DNA of 21,648 nt. Origin: Ophryocystis elektroscirrha. Taxonomy: Eukaryota; Apicomplexa; Conoidasida; Neogregarinorida; Ophryocystidae. Position 1 is the first letter of the stretch; every line of letters begins with the position of its first letter. Position numbers and translations under genes: made by a program. Below are positions 13,001 to 21,648 of the stretch, piece after piece. Location: NCBI GenBank assembly GCA_030141585.1, contig JAQIFP010000091.1:1-21648 (forward strand), read 5' to 3'. The notes beneath the pieces were generated by a model, which did no database searches, was not told the origin of the DNA, and saw nothing but the letters and a program-made list of their open reading frames with translations.

Positions 13001-13762
13001 AGATAAAATAATAACTCCAAGGTCATCAATTAACTGTACATGAAAGTCTCTCTGAGTAAAATTCTCCATATCGTCGATATGGAACAACGTTGAGCCCACT
13101 TTATGATTATTCTTGTAGTCGTCCATTATGGAGAACACCACATTTACGTTAAAATCTGCTTTTGGTACTTTTAACACACATATGCCATCTGTAGGCTTTA
13201 TTAGTCCAAATTTATTTTTGGTAAAATTATTGGATCTGTCTGATATGCCTACTATAGATATAGTGGCTAATATTGAATCCCATGAATGTTTTAATCTCGA
13301 GTCAATCACTTTAAACTCCAAGTATGTATGTCTTTCAGTAAATATATTATATATATTGCTTGCTTCAATTTCTTCAAAGTCTATAGATACTGAAAACTTG
13401 CTTGGATCTGTTTTGGACTTGAAGTCGCTTGATACTTTGCCCATAGTAAGCATTTTAGAAATCAAATATAAATCCACAACTACACATCCTATGTATATAT
13501 CCTCTCCTGTGGATTCATTTGCAAATACTTTAAATTCAATGAATTTATCCATCATATGCGGTTCAACGTCAATTATGTAACATCCAAATATCCAAGACGG
13601 GTTAGATTTCGGTCGCGAAACTTCTGTTGTATATGTTACATTTCGCCAATTAAATGAAACATAATACCCTCTCACGTTATTTGATGGTATCGGCAAATTT
13701 GAAGCCTTCTTAATTGCTACTGATAACCTCATTATTTCTGCAAAAATCAATATTAGTAACAT
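10091..13762 (-). CDS. C2-domain protein with Gln/Thr-rich repeat tail (3 exons, up to 1125 aa)
   Basis: Proposed exons on the minus strand: 13762-12835, 12800-12733, 12472-10091. The first intron (12834-12801) is 34 nt; the second is 12732-12473. Removing the first avoids a stop and gives KPNNY-PDIIGQ. Exon 2 ends Asn-Glu and joins Leu-Lys-His-Leu. Phases agree, so the C2 part and the Gln-rich part are one gene. The ATG at 13762 gives MLLILIFAEI before MRLSVAIKKASNLP. That second Met (13732) is a typical C2 beginning and may be the true start, because TTTTTGCAG, a splice-acceptor-like string, lies just before it. C2 domain 1 is about residues 11-110. A second C2-like half (about 140-265) contains VNVVFSIMDDY and VGSTLFHIDD. 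C2 domains usually bind phospholipid, often with calcium; clustered Asp loops are not obvious here, so calcium binding is doubtful. The rest is disordered, Gln/Thr-rich, with poly-Thr runs and an octapeptide array. Its stop is two bases from that of the convergent gene. Confidence 0.82.
10807..11238 (-). repeat. 24-bp coding minisatellite, about 18 copies (octapeptide NQQQSMPL)
   Basis: Head-to-tail 24-bp units each encode the octapeptide NQQQSMPL on the minus strand. Central units are nearly identical at the DNA level, with a few silent or single-residue variants (NQQQNMPL once; a GGT-for-GAT change in two neighbours on the plus strand). Edge units are more diverged (NAPL, NVPM, SIPI). The unit length is a multiple of three and its other frames lack stops, which creates long false reading frames on the plus strand. 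Confidence 0.95.
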
Positions 13763-13817
13763 TATTTTCTTATCTATATATATTTTTATATATATACAAA
13801 TTTATCTATATATATAC

Positions 13818-13866
<49 letters not shown>

Positions 13867-15341
13867 TGTTTATATGTAAATACATATATATATAAACTCA
13901 TGTATATATATGTATATGTGTATATATATGTAAACATACGTATATATGTATGTATAAGTATATATGTATACATTAGTATATATATGTATGTTTATATAAA
14001 GATTTGTGTCTATGTATGTATAAATAAATATCAAAATGTGTGTATTTATGTTTACAAATAAATTATATAATTCATTATATAACTTTTATATTTCATAAAT
14101 AATTAAACTATGCACCCTTGGTACAATAATTTATAAAAGATAAAAATTTTTTAAAAACTCACAATTTCGTACATAAATAATATAAATAAATACAAGATAT
14201 ATAATCAATTAACAAAATAATATACTATATTGTTTATATAGTATAAATTATCTAAAATTATTAGTTTTATGCACTGAAATTATCAAAAATATATAATTTA
14301 TCGAATGAGAAACTATTATTATAATTTGCACTTAAGGATTTTCTTCGTATATATAAACATACGTTTTTTTTTTAAGAATATGGAATATTATCTTAAATCA
14401 TAACATGTATAATAACATGTATTTTTATTTATTAAAAAACATTTATTATATAAAATAATAAAATATATATTTACACAAGTGGGGTCATAATATTAATATA
14501 GTATAAATATGGTATTTAAATGTTTTATTATAATAAAGTGAAACATATTTTAATATGGGCCAGGTATATATTATATGTATATTGACATTTATAGTAAATA
14601 TAAATATATATTGAACAAATACATATATAAATATTTATAACATACTATAATTGCGGAAAAATTACTTTGTAACTAGAAAGAATGAATCTTTGTTCTTTTC
14701 ATGCTTGCTTCTGAAAAAGGAACAATAGTAACGGTATATATTATATTTACATACTTAAGATACCTTTATTAAATAAATAGTGACAATATACTATCTTGGT
14801 ATAATATATATATTACACTTATTTGAAAAATTATTGATGAAATAACTTAAATCTACACCACGTATCGGAAATATAAATTATTATGCAATATCAACATAAA
14901 AATTAATTATAAATTTATTTACTATGTTACATAAAAATTACTACCTTACCTCTTTACTAAGTTGTAACGTCATATTATATGCATATATTTATGCGGGGTA
15001 ATCTGACCAAAATTTTAACAAATTTATATTAAGCTAAATTAAGTTTATTTAATTATTATATAAATAAATTTGAAACAACGTGTTCAAAGTATATGGAATC
15101 TTATTAATTATGTACTTGAAGTGAACCGCATAATATGCGTATGACAAATATATAATTTTGCAATTTCTTGTCGAGTTTAGATGAGTCGATTAACCATTAT
15201 TAAAACTATTTGTAAATTTTTTATCTAGGAATTATAATAATTATTGTGTATACAGTGTAATAAATAAAGTATTTAATGATTTAAAAAGCATAAATTTATT
15301 GTTTGTTTTTGTTGGGATAAATACTCAGCTCGCTACAAATT
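13763..15341. other. AT-rich divergent intergenic region
   Basis: This 1.58-kb stretch separates the minus-strand C2 gene and the plus-strand LOTUS gene, so it should hold both promoters. It contains a (TA)n tract at about 13832-13862 and degenerate TATA/TGTA-rich DNA to about 14040. The remainder is AT-rich with stops in all frames. I see no coding exon, tRNA or recognisable structured RNA. The frame open from about 13714 to 14061 is Ile/Tyr low-complexity translation of the TA tract. Confidence 0.8.
13795..14040. repeat. (TA)n and degenerate TATATG/TATACA repeat
   Basis: A pure TA run at about 13832-13862 is flanked by degenerate alternating purine-pyrimidine DNA with scattered TG and CA steps. 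It lies just upstream of the minus-strand C2 gene. Confidence 0.85.
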
Positions 15342-17104
15342 ATGGAAAGACCGGCGGCTCCTGAAGATAGACAATATACATATACAAAAATACAAACAAA
15401 GAATAATCATCAAGTAACCATAAATTTACCAGAGTTGTATAAACTACTAACCCCATATACAGTCATAAAAACTGTGGAAAACTTGTATAAAGATAGAACA
15501 AGACCTTCATTGACTGATATATTACAGCGCCTGAAAACAATAATAAAGCCCCCTAATAGCGAGAAACAAACACTTAATGTTTGTTCCTTATATCGATATA
15601 TTAATATCAAATGTTCTGACAAATTACAGCTAGAACTTCCTAGTAATATTTCTACAGATTTGTTTAAATCATTCCTAATTAATGTCAATGATGAAAAGTT
15701 AACTACGAAGTATTGTATACCAGGTTTAAATTCCTACATAGGACAAACCATAGTCAAACTTATAAATTCATCCCATAAATATAAAGCTTGGGTGGATCCC
15801 CACGATCCCAGTAATCCATATGATTCAGAAATATGGGAGCAGTTTTCTGCGTTCCTCACGGAACGTCTCTATGCATCCAAATACATATCCAACGATCTTT
15901 CTTGTCTTCAACCATATCAGTTTAGAGGTGGCAGGTACAATCTTGCAATGGAGTTGCAGCAATCCGAATACCCTCAGCTTAACAAACTCACTTTAGGAGA
16001 ACTTTGTCACATTGTTCAACTTGCAATAAATAACTGTGTCCTTGCCTATGAACTCAGGTTTGCTAAAAGCAAAGAATGTAGACTTATTCATGTTTCTCTA
16101 CTTAGATGTATATATAGACACTTCAATCAAGTGACAGTATGCATATATATATTACATTATATATTTCAGTGTACTCCAACCCGTCGCTGCGTGCAAAGAA
16201 TACACAAAAGCCTTACTAACAGAAAATGAATCTCAACAACAGAACACTTATCAAACATATAAGACTATTGAACAATTTGCTGAAGATCTATATATACTCC
16301 TTTTAAACAAACCAGAGGGTTTAATCACTGCTCAATTGCGAAAAACTATGCAACAATGGTAAATCAACATTTCTTAAATTAAATATAAAATCATTGTAAA
16401 GATAATAATAAATATTATTAGTATTATAATTATTATTATAATTATAATTATTACTATAATTATAATTATTATAAAATATAAAATATAGAAAATTTTAATA
16501 TCATATTTATTTTAATGACAATTATGATATTTTGAATAATATTGTAAACAAAAATATGAATTAATTGTAATTTGGTAATTTAAAATAATTACTTTATATA
16601 AAAACATTGTGTATATAAAATTTATAATAATGATAATAAATTAATTAAATTATGTTTATATAATTCAATATACTATAATTATTTTTATGAATACATCGTA
16701 TGAATATATTTAAAATAAATATTTTTTATTAATTACTTCTTAATTAAGCAATTGGTTAGAATGCATTAATATACCATTATAGGTTCAACAAAGACGTTGT
16801 TCCTCAAGTGTTTGGTTATAAAAAGTTGACAACCTTACTTACTGAAAACGTTATTTTATCATCACTATGCCATATCAACTATTTATACCCATTATATAAC
16901 GTATTACAGTTAAATAAAACAAAGTATCCTGTTACATCTCCGACTTCACAGTCAACAAATGCAACAGAAAATCATCCTTCAAGAACACAAAATGTCTCGG
17001 CATCAGGTTGTAAATTAAAGCAATTACATGAAGTCGATTTTGTTTTCCCATATTCCTATTCCAACCACAATATTTCTTATGCCGCTTGGGCATCAATGAG
17101 ATAA
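15342..17104 (+). CDS. LOTUS (OST-HTH) domain protein with upstream OHA-like domain, MD1-like (about 410-425 aa)
   Basis: The ATG at 15342 starts MERPAAPEDR. The first long exon has a region (residues of about 160-245) with EIWEQFSAF, FRGGRYNLAMEL and LGELCHIVQLAI, which I read as the OST-HTH-associated (OHA) domain. Downstream, another frame from 16170 encodes VLQPVAACKEYTK and then a clear LOTUS winged-helix: EDLYILLLNKPEGLI, then QQW joined across intron 16359-16782 (424 nt) to FNKDVVPQVFGYKKLTTLL. LOTUS domains bind RNA or Vasa-type helicases. LOTUS plus OHA is the layout of Plasmodium MD1, a male-development factor; orthology is inferred. The stop TAA is 17102-17104. The junction between 16058 and 16170 is unresolved. 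The obvious 33-nt intron 16137-16169 keeps the wrong frame. Phase-consistent options are introns 16078-16105 plus 16131-16169 (423 aa), or one intron 16058-16169 (408 aa); both use weak donors. The topoisomerase gene starts 135 bp downstream. Confidence 0.85.
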
Positions 17105-17239
17105 TTATTTTAAGTCATTTTAAGCAGTTTAAGTACTTTTAATGCTTTTCAGTTTCACTAATTTAACTTTGCTATATTTTTTTTTATTTATACGCGACTT
17201 TTAGATTTACTTTTTGTTTTTAATAAAATCTATCAAATT

Positions 17240-18571
17240 ATGCACACATCTGGAGCTTTTTTTATGAATTGTAAAAATAAATACATATTTTTATGTTTTT
17301 AGTTCCCTCACTTAGTGGATTTAGCCATGAAGATGCTCTATTTGCTACAACAAAGGTAAATTATTTGAAAAATCACGCGTATAAAGGAGTTGGTGGAAAA
17401 TTCAATAGATGCATGTCTTAGTTCGTTAGATACAGAAAAATGTCCTTCTACACTACAAATAAACCGAAGAATAGCAGCAACTTTACCAGTGACAAAACAT
17501 CAAATCAATATTCTCATACAACCAGAAATAACTGACTCAAAAGTATATAATGAATCAAATACAGTTATTTTCATTACAAATCTATATATATAAAAAAAAA
17601 AGTTCACTATACTACGAGATTTGTCTCTAAACTAATTTTTATTTTTTTTTTTTTTTTAGAAAAGTAAAGTTATGGTAATAAGAGTATCGGATACAGGTCA
17701 TGGAATTGCGCAGGGATGTATACCGTACTTAGGACAATTTTTCGCTACTACGTATAATAATAATTTTACTTATACAAATATAGAAAAAACAATCAAGAAA
17801 AACTCTCTGAAGTTACAAAAAAAGAAAAGAAGAGGAAAAAAAAACCCCCATCTAATTTCACTTTTGCTTTTGGACGTTTCGGTAAGAATTAAACTTAAAC
17901 TATTAATTGCAAAGGTTTGGGGTTAAAAATGATTTTATTAGTATGTTTAATCCATTTGAATTACTTTATAGCATATAGCAAGATGTCAGCAAGGTTCTTT
18001 AAACTTCAATATATGGAGTAAGTTATACTATGTTCATATATAGATGAACAAAAAAAAAAAAAAAAAAAACTTTTAAGAAAGTTTTATTGTTGTATCTCTG
18101 ATTTTTTTTTTACTGCTAAATTTGTAATTAGTGTGAATATATTTGCTATTATACAAAAGTACTTATATATATATAAATATATGTTATAACAAAATTAGAG
18201 CCTGCTAAATCCACAATAATGTTTTGTTTATTTTACAATCGAGATACTTATCAAATCGAAGCATCCAAGTAATTTCTCTTAGACGCATTAAATTGATCAG
18301 TATTTCTCATCAACCATATAGTGAATATAAACCTTTATGGTCTACAGTTGTAACTGCAACGGTACTAAATACTTAGCACAGCAATTTTCGTCTAAGGTTG
18401 TTTGCTCTGAAGAATTTGATAGTAGAATTTATGGTTATATAGAAGGTCTTTCTCTTCTTAATCACAATGTAATAATTTTAACATAAACACTGTTGCGTTC
18501 TTATTATTGTATAATATATCAACTTTGTAAAATAAGAGTACATTAACAGCAACAATAAAAATAAATTATAT

Positions 18572-18623
<52 letters not shown>

Positions 18624-19468
18624 TAATTTATATTAACATTATAAATATATAATATTTATAGTATAATAAGTATAATAAGTAATGCATATATATACATATA
18701 TTTTTATGCTTTTATAATACAGATTAATTTTACCTTTGAATATATACACGATATTCAAAAAACCATTGTATTATCCGGCATATGGAATGAATCCCATAAC
18801 AATCGAAATTCCTTAGAGAAAATATTGAAATCTTCAAACGATCACACAATTATTGGATCTGCAAACGTTCAAAATACTTTAGAGCAACAAAAGGTGTCCA
18901 TATATGCGTTACTGTCTAAAACCAAAAATGTTTCGGAAGAAGACACAGCACGCGTTTGGGTAAATATAGTATTAAACAATATTTTGTAGTTATGGAGAGC
19001 AGTAAATAATGTGATTTTGACTTCTTCCGATGCTTCTATATGCTTTCTAACTCGAATACTTCAGTACAAAACTATAATTCATCATTTAAACATAGTCTTT
19101 TTTTTAAGCGCCACGGAAGCTGTTACGGAATAAATCACGTATCCAAAGAATATTCTAACGAGCAAGCTCCATTTTTAACAGACGTCCTTAAAGATAGTAA
19201 TGCATCAATATTTAGAGTAAGATAGACTTATCTGTGTTTAAATTTATATTTTTAGTACTAAAAATAAAATGTATATAAAACATTTTATGTAAAATTTATT
19301 ACCTGCACTTATTTTAATGTAAAATTAAGGATAATTTATTTTTTTATTTGCAAATACTTATTCCATATAAAAACTCTTCATAAAAAAACACACTTCATAA
19401 AAAATTTATTATAATAAATAGTAATTATGTAAGTTTTTCTGGAATCCAATTACTTAAAATTGACGTAT

Positions 19469-19517
<49 letters not shown>

Positions 19518-20661
19518 TGTATATATATGAATATATATATATGTATATATATATATTCATATATCAATAATGTAGATATATAAATAATGTGTACATATAG
19601 GTAATGTGTATATATAAATAATGTGTATATATTAATAATGTATATATATGAATATTGTATAAATAGTATTAATAAAAAATTGACAAATGAATGTATGAAA
19701 TTAATTAATTATTATAATAAGAATATAATTTAGAATTATTCATATAAAGATATTAAGATGAAACTTTTTACATTAGCTTGAGTATATAATTTGGTCATTA
19801 TGATGCTATCTCTCAGATGGCTGCACAAACTTCAGTTGTTCGAAGTAAATACGCTACATGGACAGATTTATTTTTAGTAACATATATTCATTTTTATACA
19901 GAGTATGTAGTACATACATTTGCAATCCACTGAAGTACAATTTGGATCTATTGAGAAGTCTTATGTGCGCGTAAGTAAACTTTGTATGTAATTATATTTT
20001 ATAAGTTAGTGTAAATAATAACTTACTGAAAGATGCACTGCCATTCTTCAAGTAAATGAAATTGTTTTAAATGGCTACATTATACAGAGTAGCCAAATAA
20101 TAACAAATTCTTTACATTAATTATATAAACTTGTACGCAAACTTAAATATATATTTGACTATGCTTAATACAGTTAAGATGTGGCTTTTACTTTTTTTTT
20201 TTAGTTCATACACTTACACTAAATTTTTCTCTATTTTACTAGGGAGGAAAAGCTGAGCAAAATTTTATTATGCAAACTATTCAAATGGGATTTGATCTTC
20301 TTCAAAATAAGGTTAATTCGCCCTCAGAATTCGAAGCATCGGCAAAAAGCTCAGTAATGATATATGACTACTAAGTTACGTACAGAATAGAAAAATAATA
20401 TCTATATATTTACCTAATACCATCCAAACTCTAACCAATATAATCAAAAAATCCAAAAATGAAGTTTTTATAAAAGAAATGATGCGGGCTGTTTGTGGAG
20501 ACAATCATAATGAAGATTTTATCAACATATTATCAAGTATTATAGAAAATTCTATTATTAAAGAATATACTCAAAAAACCTATTCTAAATTTAATCCAAA
20601 AATTACCAAAGTTCAAATTCCCGAAGAATTAAAAATTAATTCTAAAAGAACCAAAAAATAA
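17240..20661 (+). CDS. TOP6B: DNA topoisomerase VI subunit B (17 exons, 532 aa)
   Basis: This is the ATPase subunit of the type IIB topoisomerase, which works with TopoVIA/Spo11-like DNA-cleaving subunits. Exons: 17240-17270, 17303-17355, 17387-17542, 17660-17751, 17784-17881, 17915-17940, 17972-18017, 18244-18268, 18301-18361, 18397-18468, 18723-18959, 18990-19063, 19096-19216, 19817-19876, 19911-19970, 20243-20353, 20386-20661. The sum is 1599 nt with every phase matching. The GHKL ATPase motifs are in order: ATTKELVENSIDAC (residues 25-38, Bergerat N-box), VSDTGHGI (89-96) and GRFGLGLKMILL (141-152, G-rich lid). A helical middle region at about 235-325 corresponds to the H2TH domain. The transducer follows, with HLQSTEVQF (387-395) where the family has an STK-P motif, then IEKSYV and a C-terminal tail with IYLPNTIQTLTNI. 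The first Met is chosen at 17240; Met9 (17264) is possible. Oddities: Glu392 in place of the transducer Lys, and a transducer apparently about 20 residues shorter than in plants. MutL, gyrase B and Hsp90 are less likely from the lid motif. Confidence 0.92.
18577..18619. repeat. (TA)n microsatellite in intron 10 of TOP6B
   Basis: About 20 TA dinucleotides lie in the 254-nt intron 18469-18722. Confidence 0.9.
19465..19660. repeat. (TA)n tract and AATGTGTATATATA-type degenerate repeat in intron 13 of TOP6B
   Basis: A TA run ends near 19512. A degenerate array follows in which AATAATGT or TAATGTGTATATAT recurs several times to about 19660. It lies inside the 600-nt intron 19217-19816, the longest in this gene. 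I found no hidden exon there with usable splice sites. Confidence 0.75.
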
Positions 20662-20868
20662 TTGACTTGTTAAAAATAACAATTTAATTGATTGAGATTA
20701 TTTTTGATATAAACACCAAATTCCCACTTTTCATTTTTTAAGAAAATTATAAAATTATTAAGATCACTCGTAATTAAATAAAAATGTTGAAAATATGATT
20801 ATACATAAATCATAACCTTGTTTTGAGCTGTACAAATCAAGGTGGCTCCACAAATTTATTATGGTTGA

Positions 20869-21144
20869 ATGGATCAAAAAGTAAAACCACCCTTAAAAAA
20901 AAAGGCTTTACCCCCTCCTTTAAAATCTTTGAATATATCAGGAGATGCACCCAACGAAAACCTTTCAGCAAAAACTGAGCAAAAAGCTCCGCCACCAACA
21001 AAGACGCTGTCTAAAAAATTGCCTTCTAAAAATATATCTGTGGATGCATTGGCAAAAAATACGATTCATTCTGAGACACCAGAAAACCCTCCAGAGCAGC
21101 TACCAAAAATAAGTCTAAATAAGTTTTCGCTGCCAGGTGAATAA
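20869..21144 (+). CDS. Pro/Lys-rich hypothetical protein, possibly a first exon (91 aa)
   Basis: The ATG at 20869 opens a frame ending with TAA 21142-21144. The product is rich in Lys, Pro, Ser and Asn, with PPLKKKALPPPLK, KAPPPTK and PPEQLPK. It looks like two diverged internal repeats: a Pro/Lys segment followed by NISGDAPNEN in the first copy and NISVDALAKN in the second. It has no transmembrane segment or signal peptide. A GT donor at 21137 (after CTGCCAG) sits seven bases before the stop codon. This may therefore be the first coding exon of a gene that continues past the window, cut off in the right-hand repeat. No acceptor-linked coding exon is visible to 21520. Function unknown. Confidence 0.55.
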   Translation: MDQKVKPPLKKKALPPPLKSLNISGDAPNENLSAKTEQKAPPPTKTLSKKLPSKNISVDALAKNTIHSETPENPPEQLPKISLNKFSLPGE

Positions 21145-21518
21145 TTTTACTGACCATAATATTGAATTATTTGTAATAAATTTATGTAATTAAATGTCAG
21201 ATAATATATTTAACAAATAACGGGCAAAATTGCTTGCAAATTTACATGAATTTGCATATTAAAGATAAAGTTATGAACAGTATATTATGTCAGCTATTAA
21301 AACTCAATTACAAGTTATGAAAAACTATAAATAATAATACATCAGCTTTATCGAAATTGAACTATACAAACGCTATATGCAGTAATGTCGGTATTTAATG
21401 GTGCATTATATAATTAAATTAATATAAGTTATACATATATATATGTATTTATAAATATAAATAAACCGAATAGTATTATAATTGATATGCAATGATATAC
21501 GCGAGATAACAAATTGTA
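21145..21518. other. AT-rich non-coding stretch
   Basis: No frame of useful length, no RNA gene and no clear exon is visible. If the 20869 frame is a first exon, this would be the start of its intron. Otherwise it is intergenic. Confidence 0.65.
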
Positions 21519-21648
21519 TAAATAATATAATATAATATAATATAATATAATATAATATAATATAATATAATATAATATAATATAATATAATATAATATAA
21601 TATAATATAATATAATATAATATAATATAATATAATATAATATAATAT
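21519..21648. repeat. 5-bp tandem repeat (ATAAT)n at right edge
   Basis: About 25 perfect copies of a 5-bp AT-only unit run uninterrupted to the last base. As on the left edge, the window ends inside the array, so its real length is unknown. It is not a telomeric repeat of any type I recognise, since it has no G-rich strand. Confidence 0.95.

Noticed and set aside
13714..14061. 115-residue Ile/Tyr-rich frame
   Set aside because: It is translation of a TA-rich repeat with no credible coding content.
14640..15330. tRNA or structured RNA in the divergent spacer
   Set aside because: I saw no cloverleaf stems, A/B box pair or conserved RNA motif.
17672..17926. 84-residue frame containing DTGHGIAQG as a complete small protein
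   Set aside because: It reads through micro-introns 17752-17783 and 17882-17914. Splicing restores the GRFGLGLK lid of TopoVIB.
17240..20661. MutL, gyrase B or Hsp90 as the identity of the GHKL ATPase
   Set aside because: The lid is GRFGLGLKM rather than GFRGEAL-type. The downstream STE-V / EKSYV transducer, the IYLPN tail and the total length fit TopoVIB.
21519..21648. Telomere at the right end
   Set aside because: The 5-bp AT-only unit has no G-rich strand. It is a microsatellite, and the end is probably an assembly break.

Overview
The window is strongly AT-rich nuclear DNA from a unicellular eukaryote, most likely an apicomplexan or another alveolate. The reasons are the (TA)n microsatellites, Asn/Lys/Gln-rich low-complexity proteins, a eukaryote-type topoisomerase VI B subunit, and a LOTUS (OST-HTH) protein whose architecture is known from Plasmodium. 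The species cannot be named from the sequence. Both ends lie in simple repeats (a 10-bp unit on the left, a 5-bp unit on the right), so this is probably a contig broken at repeats.

Introns dominate the gene structure, and single open reading frames mislead here. I rebuilt the genes exon by exon, using GT..AG junctions, codon phase and family motifs. Fourteen introns are only 30-35 nt long; the others run from about 70 to 600 nt.

Layout. (1) 1-130, 10-bp tandem repeat. (2) 272-595 (+), last exon of an FG-dipeptide protein that begins outside the window, or a small protein. (3) 807-10088 (+), nine-exon gene for a protein of about 2522 residues, with a probable NT-C2-like N-terminus, a long array of hexapeptides ending in TQ, and a basic, proline- and glutamine-containing tail. 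(4) 13762-10091 (-), three-exon gene of up to 1125 residues, with one or two C2 domains followed by a Gln/Thr-rich tail carrying a 24-bp repeat. Genes 3 and 4 converge with two bases between their stop codons. (5) 13763-15341, AT-rich divergent promoter region. (6) 15342-17104 (+), LOTUS-domain protein with an upstream OHA-like domain, similar in layout to Plasmodium MD1. (7) 17240-20661 (+), complete 17-exon gene for topoisomerase VI subunit B (532 residues). (8) 20869-21144 (+), Pro/Lys-rich reading frame, perhaps a first exon. (9) 21145-21648, non-coding DNA ending in the 5-bp repeat.

Functionally, the best-supported genes are a predicted RNA-binding LOTUS protein and a DNA topoisomerase ATPase subunit, in tandem 135 bp apart. 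Related Plasmodium LOTUS proteins act in sexual development, and topoisomerase VI subunits act in DNA decatenation or, as Spo11 partners, in meiosis. The two convergent genes both look like membrane-binding C2-type modules joined to long disordered repeat tails. Shared function within either pair is inference only.
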